This document shows, piece after piece, positions 8,304-16,804 of a stretch of DNA of 64,000 nucleotides. A model generated the notes under the pieces. It saw nothing but the letters and a program-made list of their open reading frames with translations. It did no database searches and was not told the DNA's origin. The DNA is from CAVSJJ01 sp963728395. GTDB lineage: Bacteria > Actinomycetota > Actinomycetes > Actinomycetales > Dermatophilaceae. The position numbers and the translations under genes were made by a program. The stretch spans positions 186,001 through 250,000 of the forward strand of contig CAVSJJ010000001.1 of NCBI GenBank assembly GCA_963728395.1. Reading direction: 5' to 3'. How positions within the stretch are numbered: the first letter of the stretch is position 1; every line of letters begins with the position of its first letter.

Positions 8304-9049
8304 GTCTGCTCGGGGTCCTCCTTCTCGCCGTCGGGTCGGCCGACCTCGTCCGCGGCCGGGCGCCCCGCGCCGGCCGGTATGCCGCGCCCCTCGCCCTCGG
8401 TGCACTCGTCGCCATCCTCGCCGCCGGCCTCGGCGACCTCCGCAGCGGCCCCGACCAGCTCCTCCTCGTCCTCGTGCTCGCGACCCTCGCCGGCTGGGTC
8501 GTCCTCGTCGAGCAGGCCGGCGCGGGCCGGGCGCGGGCCGGGGCGGCCGCAGGCGCCCTCGCCCTCGGGGTCGCCCTGCTCATCGGCCTCTCCGGTGCCC
8601 CGGGCCCGATCGCCGGCCCGCTCGCCGACTGGCTCTCCTGGACGGCCGTGCCGCGCCGGCCGGGTCTCGACGCCGACCGCGCCGTCCTCGTGGCGGGCCT
8701 GTTCCTCGTCCAGCTCTCGACGGGCAACGTCATCGTCCGGCTCGCCCTCGGCTGGGGCGGCGGCCCGGACCGGCCCGGGGCTCGCCCGCCCGCGAGCCGG
8801 TTGCGCGGCGGCAGGCTGCTCGGGCCGATGGAGCGCGTCTTCATCCTCGGGCTCGGTCTCGCCGGCCAGCTGACCGCCGCGGGGATCGTCATCGCGGCCA
8901 AGGGTCTCATCCGGTGGCCGGAGTTGCAGGCGGTGTCGGCCGGCGGTGAGGACGACGGGATCGACACGGTGACCGAGTACTTCCTCGTCGGCAGCTTCGT
9001 GAGCTGGCTGCTCGCCCTCACCTCGGTCGCACTCCTCGGGCTGACCTGA
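8300..9049 (+). CDS. Multi-pass membrane protein paired with SatD (DUF3307-like)
   Basis: Protein of 249 residues with about six hydrophobic segments and almost no soluble domain. The C-terminal part (MERVFILGLGLAGQLTAAGI, then AAKGLIRWPEL, then TEYFLVGSFVSWLLAL) resembles the end of DUF3307 membrane proteins, which commonly follow SatD genes. The start ATG overlaps the SatD stop codon. The function is unknown; strict coupling suggests that the SatD protein regulates or depends on this membrane partner. It ends 11 bases before the convergent pentapeptide-repeat gene. Confidence 0.6.
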   Translation: MSLLGVLLLAVGSADLVRGRAPRAGRYAAPLALGALVAILAAGLGDLRSGPDQLLLVLVLATLAGWVVLVEQAGAGRARAGAAAGALALGVALLIGLSGAPGPIAGPLADWLSWTAVPRRPGLDADRAVLVAGLFLVQLSTGNVIVRLALGWGGGPDRPGARPPASRLRGGRLLGPMERVFILGLGLAGQLTAAGIVIAAKGLIRWPELQAVSAGGEDDGIDTVTEYFLVGSFVSWLLALTSVALLGLT

Positions 9050-9060
9050 CCGCCGGGCGG

Positions 9061-9678
9061 TCACTCGATCCGGATGCCCATCTCGGCGAGGAGCCCGACA
9101 CCGGTGACGGGGTCCAACCGCAGCCCCGCGACCCGGGCCTCGCGCGGGTCGACCCGCAGGCCGGTCACCTCGAGCATCGTGGCCTCCCGCAGGTCCGCCC
9201 GGGCGAAGGTCGCCGCCGTCACGTCGCTGCCGCTGAGGTCGGCCCGGCGCAGGGTGGCATCGGAGAGATCGGCCTCCCGCAGCGCACACTCGCGCATCGA
9301 CCATCCGGTCAGGTCCGCCCCCGCGAAGCTGCCGAGGTCGAGCTGGCACCGCTCGAAGACCATCGGTGCGGGCGCCAGGGCCGAGGCGGTGACGACGCTC
9401 CACCGCACGGCGAGCGCCTTGCACCCGATGAAGCGACATTCGACGAAGCGCGAGTCGACGAGGTCGGCGCGGGAGAGGTTGCAGGCCTCGAACATGCACT
9501 CGGTGAAGGTGCACCGGGCCAGCCGAGCGCCCTCGAGGACGCATCCGGCGAAGGTGCACCCGTCGAACTCGACGTCCTCGACCCGCTCGCCCGGCTCCAG
9601 CCCGGCGCGGACCGTCCGCCCCGAGACGAACCCGCCCTCCTCGGCGACGAGGGCGGCGAGCGAGTCCCCGGCGGCCAC
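9061..9678 (-). CDS. Pentapeptide-repeat protein
   Basis: Protein of 205 residues dominated by A(D/N)LxX-type repeats, seen as runs such as RADLVDSRFVECRFIG and ADLSDATLRRADLSGSDVT, with one non-repeat break near the middle (about residues 95-110). Such sequences fold as a right-handed quadrilateral beta helix; some members mimic DNA and protect gyrase, but most are uncharacterised and nothing here singles out that role. I chose GTG at 9678, two bases after the rnj stop codon, so it is the last gene of a dapA-rnj operon. Confidence 0.75.
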   Translation of the reverse strand: MAAGDSLAALVAEEGGFVSGRTVRAGLEPGERVEDVEFDGCTFAGCVLEGARLARCTFTECMFEACNLSRADLVDSRFVECRFIGCKALAVRWSVVTASALAPAPMVFERCQLDLGSFAGADLTGWSMRECALREADLSDATLRRADLSGSDVTAATFARADLREATMLEVTGLRVDPREARVAGLRLDPVTGVGLLAEMGIRIE

Positions 9679-9680
9679 GG

Positions 9681-11366
9681 TCAGCTCTCGATGACCGTGG
9701 GGATGATCATCGGCCGTCGGCGGATCTTGCCGCCGACCCAGCTGCCGACGGTGCGGCGGATGACCTGCTGGAGCTCGTAGGTGTCGGTGACCCCCGCGGC
9801 CGTGGCGTCCTCGAGGGCGGCCTCGAGGCGCGGCCGAACGTCGTCGAAGATGTCCTCGTCCGGGGCGAACCCCCGCGCGGTGATCTCCGGCCCGGCGGCG
9901 ACCTTGCCGGTCATCGAGTCGATGACGACGATGACCGAGATGAAGCCCTCGTCGCGCAGGATGCGCCGGTCGCGCAGGAGCGTCTCGTCGGCATCGCCGA
10001 CCGAGGACCCGTCGACGTAGACGTACCCGGCGGGGATCGCACCGGCGACCCGGGCCCGGCCGGCGACGAGGTCGACGACGACGCCGTCCTCGACGACGAC
10101 GACCCGGTCGCGCCGCACCCCCGTCGACACCGCGAGCTCGGCGTTGGCGACGAGGTGGCGCCACTCGCCGTGGACGGGCATGACGTTGCGCGGCCTGACG
10201 ATGTTGTAGACGTAGAGCAGCTCACCGGAGCTGGCGTGACCGGAGACGTGGACCCGGGCGTTGCCCTTGTGGACGACGGACGCGCCGAGCCGCATGAGCC
10301 CGTTGATGACCCGGTAGACGGCGTTCTCGTTGCCGGGGATGAGCGAGGACGCGAGCAGGACCGTGTCGCCCGGTCCCACCTCGATCTTGTGCTCGCCCTT
10401 GGCCATCCGGGCCAACGCGGCCATCGGCTCGCCCTGGCTTCCGGTGCTGAGCAGGACGATCCGGTCGTCGGCGAGGTCGCCGAGCTGCTTGATGTCGACG
10501 ATGACCCCGTCGGGGACCCGGAGATAGCCCAGGTCGGCGGCGATGCCCATGTTGCGCACCATCGAGCGGCCGACCATGGCGACCTTGCGGTCGGCCTTGG
10601 CGGCGGCGTCGAGCACCTGCTGGACCCGGTGCACGTGCGAGGCGAAGCAGGAGACGATGATCCGCCGCTCGGCATGCCGGAAGACCTTGTCGATCGCCGA
10701 CGACACGTCACGCTCGGTCATCGTGAAGCCCGGCACCTCGGCGTTCGTCGAGTCGACCATGAGCAGGTCGACACCCTCCTCGCCGGCCCGCGCGAACGCC
10801 CGCAGGTCGGTGAGCCGCCCGTCGAGGGGCAGCTGGTCCATCTTGAAGTCGCCGGTGTGCAGGATCGTGCCGCCCGGCGTGCGGATGAACAGCGCGAGCG
10901 CGTCGGGGATGGAGTGGTTGACGGCGATGAACTCGCAGTCGAAGACGCCGAACCGCTCCCGGCCGCCCTCACGCACCGTGAGCGAGTACGGCTCGATCCG
11001 GTGCTCGCGCAGCTTCGCCTCGGCGAAGGCGAGGGTGAGCTGGGAGCCGATGATCGGGATGTCGGGGCGCAGCCGAAGGAGGTAGGGCAGGCTCCCGATG
11101 TGGTCCTCGTGGCCGTGGGTGAGGACGATCGCCTGCACCTCGGCCAGCCGGTCCTCGATGCTCGTGAAGTCGGGGAGGATGAGGTCGATGCCCGGGTGGT
11201 GCTCGTCCGGGAAGAGCACCCCGACGTCGACGATGAGCAGCTGGCCGGCGTGCTCCAGGACGGTCATGTTCCGGCCGATCTCGCCGAGCCCGCCCAGCGG
11301 CGTGATCCGGACGCCACCCGCCGCCAGGGCCGCGGGCAGTCCCAGCTCGGGATGCGGATGGCTCAT
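9681..11366 (-). CDS. rnj: Ribonuclease J
   Basis: Metallo-beta-lactamase-fold 5'-3' exoribonuclease and endonuclease for RNA decay and rRNA maturation. The 561-residue protein has the metal motif HGHEDH (His84, His86, Asp88, His89), a beta-CASP domain in the middle with FASHVHRVQQ, and the C-terminal region with HVSGHASSGEL. Length is that of a standard RNase J without long extensions. The start overlaps the dapA stop by four bases (ATGA). The dapA-rnj order is usual in actinobacteria. Confidence 0.94.
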   Translation of the reverse strand: MSHPHPELGLPAALAAGGVRITPLGGLGEIGRNMTVLEHAGQLLIVDVGVLFPDEHHPGIDLILPDFTSIEDRLAEVQAIVLTHGHEDHIGSLPYLLRLRPDIPIIGSQLTLAFAEAKLREHRIEPYSLTVREGGRERFGVFDCEFIAVNHSIPDALALFIRTPGGTILHTGDFKMDQLPLDGRLTDLRAFARAGEEGVDLLMVDSTNAEVPGFTMTERDVSSAIDKVFRHAERRIIVSCFASHVHRVQQVLDAAAKADRKVAMVGRSMVRNMGIAADLGYLRVPDGVIVDIKQLGDLADDRIVLLSTGSQGEPMAALARMAKGEHKIEVGPGDTVLLASSLIPGNENAVYRVINGLMRLGASVVHKGNARVHVSGHASSGELLYVYNIVRPRNVMPVHGEWRHLVANAELAVSTGVRRDRVVVVEDGVVVDLVAGRARVAGAIPAGYVYVDGSSVGDADETLLRDRRILRDEGFISVIVVIDSMTGKVAAGPEITARGFAPDEDIFDDVRPRLEAALEDATAAGVTDTYELQQVIRRTVGSWVGGKIRRRPMIIPTVIES

Positions 11367-12253
11367 GTCAGGTCCGTCTCGGCGAGGGCCTTCTCGAGGG
11401 CATCGCGCTGGCTCGCCGTCGCCTCGACGAGCGGCAGCCGGACGGCGAGGCTGTCGATGACGCCGGTCGCGACCAGGCCGGCCTTGGCCATGATGGCGCC
11501 CTGGGTGATCGTCATGACGGCCTCGACGAGCGGCACGAGCATCCGGTGCAGCGCTCGCGCCCGGTCCAGGTCGCCGTCGACGGCGGCGGCCACCATGGCG
11601 GCGTACGGCCGCGGGGCAACCTGGCTCGTCACGCCGACGATGCCGTGCGCCCCGTTGGCGAAGTGGTAGAGGTTGGCGGCGTCGTCGCCGGAGTACCACA
11701 GCAGATCCGTCGCGGAGAGAACCTTCGTGGCCGCCCAGTAGTCGGCCTTCGCGTCCTTGACCGCGCGGATCCGCGGGTGCTCGGCGAGGCGGAGCAGCGT
11801 CTCGGGCCGGATCGGGATGCCGGCCCGGCCGGGGATGTCGTAGAGCATGACGGGCAGCTCGGTCGCGTCGGCCACGGTTGTGAAGTGCGCGACCAGTCCC
11901 TCCTGCGGCGGCTTGCTGTAGTAGGGGGTGACGACGAGGAGGCCGTGGGCACCCGCGTCGGCGGCCTGACGGGCCAGCTCGACGGTGTGGGCCGTGTCGT
12001 TCGTCCCGACGCCGGCGACGACCCTCGCCCGGTCGCCGACGGCACCGAGGACCGCGTGGAGCAGCTCGACCTTCTCCTCGTCGGTCGTCGTCGGGGCCTC
12101 ACCCGTCGTCCCGCTGACGACAAGGCCGTCATGTCCGGCGTCCACGAGATGGGTCGCGAGTGTGGCGGCGGCGTCGAGGTCGAGCGAGGAGTCGGCCCGC
12201 ATGGGCGTCACCATCGCCGACAGGACGCGGCCGAAGACGGGGCGTTCAGGCAT
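11363..12253 (-). CDS. dapA: 4-hydroxy-tetrahydrodipicolinate synthase
   Basis: Condenses pyruvate with aspartate semialdehyde, the branch step to diaminopimelate and lysine. In the 296-residue protein the Schiff-base lysine is Lys166 (AVKDAKADY), the tyrosine of YDIPGR is Tyr138, and the GTTGE pyruvate loop is at about residues 48-52. The mRNA appears leaderless: TAGCCT lies 6 bases before the ATG and no ribosome binding site is seen. It heads the dapA-rnj-pentapeptide operon and is divergent from thyA. dapB is elsewhere in the window (18.1 kb). Confidence 0.94.
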   Translation of the reverse strand: MPERPVFGRVLSAMVTPMRADSSLDLDAAATLATHLVDAGHDGLVVSGTTGEAPTTTDEEKVELLHAVLGAVGDRARVVAGVGTNDTAHTVELARQAADAGAHGLLVVTPYYSKPPQEGLVAHFTTVADATELPVMLYDIPGRAGIPIRPETLLRLAEHPRIRAVKDAKADYWAATKVLSATDLLWYSGDDAANLYHFANGAHGIVGVTSQVAPRPYAAMVAAAVDGDLDRARALHRMLVPLVEAVMTITQGAIMAKAGLVATGVIDSLAVRLPLVEATASQRDALEKALAETDLT

Positions 12254-12259
12254 GGGTGC

Positions 12260-12265
12260 AGGCTA
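12260..12265 (-). promoter_or_regulatory. Leaderless -10 box of dapA
   Basis: TAGCCT on the minus strand, 6 bases before the dapA ATG. Confidence 0.5.
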
Positions 12266-12341
12266 TCGCGCACTCGGACCGGTCGGGTCCGCCCGCCGTC
12301 GTGGGGCCCGCGGTCCCGGTTCGGCCGACACCGTCCGGTGC

Positions 12342-12347
12342 TAGTTT
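12342..12347 (+). promoter_or_regulatory. Leaderless -10 box of thyA
   Basis: TAGTTT in an AT-rich spot, 7 bases before the thyA GTG. Confidence 0.55.
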
Positions 12348-12354
12348 TCGAGAC

Positions 12355-13176
12355 GTGCGCCAGTACCTCGACCTCCTCGACCACGTCCTGACGACCGGGG
12401 TCGACAAGTCCGACCGCACCGGCACCGGCACCCGCAGCGTCTTCGGCTACCAGATGCGATTCGACCTCGCCGACGGCTTCCCCGTCGTCACGACGAAGCG
12501 ACTGCACCTGCGCTCCATCATCGGGGAGCTGCTCTGGTTCCTGCGCGGCGAGACCAACGTGCGCTGGCTCCACGAGCGGGGGATCTCGATCTGGGACGAG
12601 TGGGCCGACGAGAACGGCGACCTCGGGCCGGTCTACGGGCACCAGTGGCGCTCCTGGCCCACCCCCGACGGCCGTCAGGTCGACCAGATCGCCGGGGTGA
12701 TCGAGTCCATCCGGACCACCCCGGACAGCCGGCGCCACATCGTCAGCGCGTGGAACGTCGCGGACGTCGACCGGATGGCCCTGCCGCCCTGCCACACGAT
12801 GTTCCAGTTCTACGTCCGGCCGGCGCCCACGTCCGCGGGTCCTGGCGCCCCGGCCCTCCTCGACTGCCAGCTCTACCAGCGCAGTGCCGACATCTTCCTC
12901 GGGGTGCCGTTCAACATCGCCTCCTATGCCCTGCTGACGATGATGGTCGCCCAGCTGACCGGGCTCGAGCCGGGCCAGTTCGTCCACACGCTCGGCGACG
13001 CCCACCTCTACTCCAACCACCACGACCAGGCCCGGCTCCAGCTCACCCGGGAGCCGTTCCCCCTCCCCCGGATGCGGATCGCCCCGAAGGGGGCCATCGA
13101 CGACTTCGACCTCGCGGACTTCGAGCTCGTCGGCTATGAGGCGCACCCGTCGATCAAGGCCCCCATCGCCGTGTGA
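12355..13176 (+). CDS. thyA: Thymidylate synthase
   Basis: Folate-dependent methylation of dUMP to dTMP. The 273-residue protein has the catalytic Cys146 in LPPCHTMFQFYV, the dUMP-binding SRRHIVSAWN and the QRSADIFLGVPFNIASY stretch. The insert after the catalytic region is short (APTSAGPGAPA). Start GTG at 12355 gives a normal N-terminus (VRQYLDLLDHVL); upstream in-frame extensions are Arg/Pro-rich noise. Followed by folA, which recycles the dihydrofolate produced here; folA has its own leaderless promoter. Confidence 0.96.
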   Translation: MRQYLDLLDHVLTTGVDKSDRTGTGTRSVFGYQMRFDLADGFPVVTTKRLHLRSIIGELLWFLRGETNVRWLHERGISIWDEWADENGDLGPVYGHQWRSWPTPDGRQVDQIAGVIESIRTTPDSRRHIVSAWNVADVDRMALPPCHTMFQFYVRPAPTSAGPGAPALLDCQLYQRSADIFLGVPFNIASYALLTMMVAQLTGLEPGQFVHTLGDAHLYSNHHDQARLQLTREPFPLPRMRIAPKGAIDDFDLADFELVGYEAHPSIKAPIAV

Positions 13177-13232
13177 TCGACGATGCGGGACACCCGAGCG
13201 TGCCATGGCAGCACGACCCGCGGGCCGCGGCA

Positions 13233-13238
13233 TACAGT
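13233..13238 (+). promoter_or_regulatory. Leaderless -10 box of folA, overlapping an 8-mer site
   Basis: TACAGT, 6 bases before the folA ATG. It overlaps the 8-mer CGGCATAC (13228-13235), so the repeat contributes the TAC of this box. Confidence 0.45.
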
Positions 13239-13244
13239 GCCCCC

Positions 13245-13712
13245 ATGACGCGCATCACCCTCATCGCCGCCGTCGCGCGCAACCGGGTCATCGGGCGTGG
13301 GGGCGAGATGCCGTGGCACCTGCCGGCCGACCTCGCCCACTTCAAGGCGACGACGATGGGTCATCCGCTCGTCATGGGGCGGGCGACCTTCGAGGCCATC
13401 GGGCGAGCCCTGCCCGGGCGCCGGACGATCGTCATCACCCGCTCCCCCGACTGGCGCCACGCCGACGTCGAGGTCGCCCACTCCTTCCCCGATGCGCTCA
13501 CCCTCGCCGGCCCGGCGGACGAGCTCTTCGTGGCGGGTGGTGGTCAGATCTACGCCGAGGCGTTGCCCTGGGCCCACCGGATGATCCTCACCGAGGTCGA
13601 CGCCGCGCCCGAGGGTGACACGTACTTCCCCGACTGGGACCACCGCCAGTGGGCCGAGACGGAGCGCTCACCCCACGACGGCTTCGACATCGTCGCGTAC
13701 GAGCGTCGTTAG
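13245..13712 (+). CDS. folA: Dihydrofolate reductase
   Basis: NADPH-dependent reduction of dihydrofolate to tetrahydrofolate. The 155-residue protein is of standard bacterial size. Visible landmarks are the Met20-type loop and substrate pocket (GRGGEMPWHLPADLAHFK, with Trp24 and Asp29), GRATFEAIGRALPGR, and the cofactor loop VAGGGQIYAEALP. The ATG at 13245 was chosen over one at 13173 because it gives the conserved MTRITLIAAVARN start and is preceded at 6 bases by a -10 box. Confidence 0.96.
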   Translation: MTRITLIAAVARNRVIGRGGEMPWHLPADLAHFKATTMGHPLVMGRATFEAIGRALPGRRTIVITRSPDWRHADVEVAHSFPDALTLAGPADELFVAGGGQIYAEALPWAHRMILTEVDAAPEGDTYFPDWDHRQWAETERSPHDGFDIVAYERR

Positions 13713-13715
13713 GCT
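13710..13715 (+). promoter_or_regulatory. Leaderless -10 box of the enoyl-CoA hydratase gene
   Basis: TAGGCT, 7 bases before the GTG at 13723. Its first three bases are the folA stop codon. Confidence 0.5.
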
Positions 13716-13722
13716 GGCGCCC

Positions 13723-14454
13723 GTGCCAGTCCACGCCGAGACCACCGACCGGGTCACCCTCATCACGATCGAGCGCCAGGAGCGGCGCAACGCACTCAAC
13801 CTCGCCGCGCTCGAGGAGCTGCACGCCGCCGTGCTCACCGGGCTCGAGGACGGCGCCCGCGCCATCGTCCTCACCGGGGCGGGCGGCCACTTCTGCTCCG
13901 GGGCCGACCTCACCGAGCTCGAGGACGTCGGCTTCACCGAGCGCCTCGCCGAAGTCCTCGAGCGCCTGACCGCGGCGCCCGTCGTCACCGTCGCGGCGAT
14001 CAGCGGGTCGTGCATGGGGCTCGGGATGCAGCTCGCCCTCGCCTGCGACCTGCGGGTCGCCTCCGACGACGCGCGGTTCGCGGTGCCGGTGGCCCGGCTC
14101 GGGCTCATGGTGAGCCACTGGACCCTCGACCGGCTCCGGCGCTTCTTCGGCGAGGGCGCGGCCCGGCAGATGGTGCTGACCGGCGAGGCCCTGGGGGCCG
14201 AGGACGCCTGGCGGCTCGGCTTCGTCCAGCGCCGGGGCGGTCTCGACATCGCCCTTGCGACCGCGCGCGCGGCGGTGCCGCTCGCCCCCCTGACCCAGGC
14301 CGGGTCCAAGATCGGCTTCGACGCGCACGCCGACAACCCGGCCGAGGTGGCCCGCTACGCCGAGGCCTTCGCCGCCGCATGGTCCAGCGCCGACCTCGCC
14401 GAGGGACGGCTCGCGTTCGCAGAGCGCCGCACCCCGCGGTTCGAGGGCCGATGA
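13723..14454 (+). CDS. Enoyl-CoA hydratase/isomerase family protein
   Basis: Crotonase-fold protein of 243 residues, probably acting on an acyl-CoA thioester. The CoA-binding start is RRNALNLAALEEL, the first oxyanion-hole segment is GGHFCSGADLTEL, and the second is SGSCMGLGMQLALACDLRVAS. In hydratases the catalytic glutamates lie after the second segment; here the matching region reads VARLGLMVSHWTLDRL and lacks the usual Glu pair, so the reaction cannot be assigned. GTG start after a leaderless -10 box. First gene of a four-gene coupled operon with an acetyltransferase and azlCD. Confidence 0.82.
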   Translation: MPVHAETTDRVTLITIERQERRNALNLAALEELHAAVLTGLEDGARAIVLTGAGGHFCSGADLTELEDVGFTERLAEVLERLTAAPVVTVAAISGSCMGLGMQLALACDLRVASDDARFAVPVARLGLMVSHWTLDRLRRFFGEGAARQMVLTGEALGAEDAWRLGFVQRRGGLDIALATARAAVPLAPLTQAGSKIGFDAHADNPAEVARYAEAFAAAWSSADLAEGRLAFAERRTPRFEGR

Positions 14455-15062
14455 GCACCCCGGGCGGGCCGACGGCCGAGGTCTCGGTGCGGGTGGCGAG
14501 CACGGCGGACGTCGACGCCGTCGGCGCGGTGCAGTCGCTGGTGTGGCGTGAGGCGTATGCCGGCGCGGTCCCCGAGACCGTCCTCGCCGAGTTCGACAGC
14601 GAGGCGTTCGCCGAGGTCTGGCGCAGGTCGCTGGAGGACCCGCCCCCGGGCGTCTACTCCCTCCTCGTCTCGCTCGCCGGCGATGTCGTCACCGGGTATG
14701 CCGCGATCGCACCGAGCCAGGACCCGGACCTCGGGTCGAGCACGGGCGAGGTGACAACGCTCGGGGTGCATCCGGACGCCCGCGGCGCCGGACACGGATC
14801 CCGGCTGCTCAACGCCTGCGTCGACGTCCTCTCCGAGGCGGGCGCCGAGCTGATCTCGGTGTGGCTCCCCGCAACCGACGAGCGAACCCGCGCCTTCCTC
14901 GTCGCCGGCGGGTTCGGTCCCGACGGCGCCTTCCGCGACCGCGTGGTCTCACCCGCGGGCACGACGCTGCGCGAGGTGAGGCTCGTCGCGCTGCCCCCGA
15001 CGGCGGCGACCGGCCGCCCCGGTGGACCAGGTCAGGACGGTCCGTCCGAGCCGACGCCGTGA
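14451..15062 (+). CDS. GNAT-family N-acetyltransferase
   Basis: Acetyl-CoA-dependent acetyltransferase of 203 residues. The acetyl-CoA loop is visible as VTTLGVHPDARGAGHGSRLL, followed by the helix NACVDVLSEAGA and the final FLVAGGFGPDG strand-turn. The substrate is unknown. The start ATG overlaps the hydratase stop, and its own stop overlaps the azlC GTG, so the gene is locked into this operon. Confidence 0.8.
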   Translation: MSTPGGPTAEVSVRVASTADVDAVGAVQSLVWREAYAGAVPETVLAEFDSEAFAEVWRRSLEDPPPGVYSLLVSLAGDVVTGYAAIAPSQDPDLGSSTGEVTTLGVHPDARGAGHGSRLLNACVDVLSEAGAELISVWLPATDERTRAFLVAGGFGPDGAFRDRVVSPAGTTLREVRLVALPPTAATGRPGGPGQDGPSEPTP

Positions 15063-15808
15063 CCGCGGGGGCCGCGAGCGAGGGCTCGGTCCCCGGCCGC
15101 CGCGAGGTCGTGCGCCAGTCCCTGTCGATCGGGATCGCGACGGGGACGTACGGCATCAGCTTCGGCGCCCTGTCCGTCGCGGCCGGGTTGAGCATCCTGC
15201 AGACCCAGGCCCTGTCGGCCCTGCTGTTCTCCGGAGGCTCGCAGTTCGCCATCGTCGGCATCCTCGGAGCGGGAGGCTCCGGAGCCGCCGCGGTCGCCAC
15301 CTCGACGCTGCTCGGCATCCGCAACGGTCTCTACGGCCTGCGCACCTCCCGGCTTCTCGACGTCGGCGGCGCCCGCCGGCTCGTGGCCGCGCAGGTGACC
15401 ATCGACGAGTCCACGGCCGTCGCCGTCGGCCAGGGCGACCCCCGCAACGCGCGGACCGGCTTCTGGGTCACCGGCGGGGCGGTCTTCCTCTTCTGGAACC
15501 TCATGACCTTCGTCGGCGCCCTCGTCGGCAACGCGCTCGGGGACCCGCGCCGCTACGGCCTGGACGCCGCGGCCGCCGCCGCCTTCCTCGCACTGCTCTG
15601 GCCGCGGCTGCGCAGCGGCGACGCCCGGGCCACCGCCGTCCTCGCCGGGTTCATTGCCCTCCTGACGACCCCAGCACTGCCCGCGGGGGTGCCGGTGCTG
15701 CTGTCCGCCCTCGCCGCCGTCCTCGTCGGCCTGCGCCGCGGCGGCGCGCACGAGGGGCCCCTCGAGGGCGCCGACGGGACACTGCCCGGATCGGACCCCA
15801 CGCCATGA
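15059..15808 (+). CDS. azlC: AzlC-family branched-chain amino acid exporter, large subunit
   Basis: Integral membrane protein of 249 residues. The AzlC hallmarks are GIATGTYGISFGALSVAAG near the N-terminus and SGGSQFAIVGILGAGGSG, followed by SDESTAV-like VTIDESTAVAVGQ. In Bacillus AzlC/AzlD (and BrnF/E in Corynebacterium) excrete branched-chain amino acids. GTG start overlapping the upstream stop codon (GTGA); its own stop overlaps azlD. Confidence 0.88.
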   Translation: MTAGAASEGSVPGRREVVRQSLSIGIATGTYGISFGALSVAAGLSILQTQALSALLFSGGSQFAIVGILGAGGSGAAAVATSTLLGIRNGLYGLRTSRLLDVGGARRLVAAQVTIDESTAVAVGQGDPRNARTGFWVTGGAVFLFWNLMTFVGALVGNALGDPRRYGLDAAAAAAFLALLWPRLRSGDARATAVLAGFIALLTTPALPAGVPVLLSALAAVLVGLRRGGAHEGPLEGADGTLPGSDPTP

Positions 15809-16116
15809 CGACCTGGGTAACCGTCCTCGTGGCCTGTGCGCTGGCCTATGTCCTCAAGCTCGCCGGGTATGCCGTCCCCGCCCGCTGGGTGCAGGGCGAG
15901 CGGACCGCCCGGGTGACGACCCTGCTGCCGGTGGCCCTGCTGGCGGCGCTCATCGTCACCCAGACCCTCGCCGGCCGCGAGGGGCTCGTCGTCGACGCGC
16001 GTCTCGTCGCGGCCGGGGCGGCGATCGTCCTGCTCGCCCTGCGCGCGAACTTCCTCGTCGTCGTCGGCGGGGCGGCGCTCGTCGCCGCGCTGCTCCGGGC
16101 ACTGGGCTGGGGGTGA
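15805..16116 (+). CDS. azlD: AzlD-family branched-chain amino acid exporter, small subunit
   Basis: 103-residue membrane protein with three or four helices, the obligate partner of AzlC. The typical elements are KLAGYAVPARW near residue 20 and LPVALLAALIVTQTL. Last gene of the operon; its stop lies 4 bases from the end of the convergent CbiX gene, leaving no room for a separate terminator. Confidence 0.88.
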   Translation: MTTWVTVLVACALAYVLKLAGYAVPARWVQGERTARVTTLLPVALLAALIVTQTLAGREGLVVDARLVAAGAAIVLLALRANFLVVVGGAALVAALLRALGWG

Positions 16117-16120
16117 ACCC

Positions 16121-16804
16121 TCAGCGCACGGCGTCGCGGTAGCGGTCGGCGACGATGTCGACGAGCCGCCGGTCCGGGAGCAGCGGGGCGGTGACGACGT
16201 CGGCCCCCGCATCCGCGAGCCGGTCCTGGAACGCCCCCGGCGCGAGGAGGTAGGACGCGATGGCGACCGAGGCCGCCCCCACGTCCCGGGCCCGCGCGAC
16301 GGCGGCGGCGACCGGCGGCTCGTGCCCGGCGGCATACCCGACCGACACCGGGCCGTCCCAGCGCGCCTGGAGCCGCCGGGCGGTCTCCAGGCCGTCGGCC
16401 CGGGCGCCCTCGTCGCTCGAGCCGGTCGGTGCGAGGACGACGGCGCAGCCGGGGCGGGCTCCGGCCGCGCCCAGCCGGTCCATGAGCAGGTCGACGAGCC
16501 GGTCGTCGGGCCCGAGCGCGCCCGTCGCGACGACGTCCGGGCGCGCCGCCACCGCCCGGGCGATGTCGACCCGGACGTGGTACCCGGTCGCGAGGAGGAT
16601 GGGGACGACGACGCCGGACAGCCGGCTCCGGCTCGGCAGCCCGAGGACGACGTCGTCGATGGCGGGACCATGCACGTCGACGTAGGCGTCCCGCACCGTG
16701 ACGCCGGGTAGCCGCTGCGCGACGGCGGCGATGAGGCCGCTGACCGCCGCCCGTCCGGCGGCGGACCGCGTCCCGTGCGCACAGCACACAAGGGGGACGC
16801 TCAC
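16121..16804 (-). CDS. Sirohydrochlorin chelatase (CbiX/SirB type)
   Basis: Inserts iron (or cobalt) into sirohydrochlorin, the last step of siroheme synthesis. The 227-residue protein is a two-half CbiX repeat: CCAHGTRSAAGRAAV with the metal-binding His near the N-terminus and YVDVHGPAIDD, then the second-half equivalents LAPTGSSDEGA and GYAAGHEPPVA. GTG start overlapping the cysG stop by four bases. Because CysG here lacks the chelatase function of the E. coli trifunctional protein, this gene completes the pathway. Confidence 0.82.
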   Translation of the reverse strand: MSVPLVCCAHGTRSAAGRAAVSGLIAAVAQRLPGVTVRDAYVDVHGPAIDDVVLGLPSRSRLSGVVVPILLATGYHVRVDIARAVAARPDVVATGALGPDDRLVDLLMDRLGAAGARPGCAVVLAPTGSSDEGARADGLETARRLQARWDGPVSVGYAAGHEPPVAAAVARARDVGAASVAIASYLLAPGAFQDRLADAGADVVTAPLLPDRRLVDIVADRYRDAVR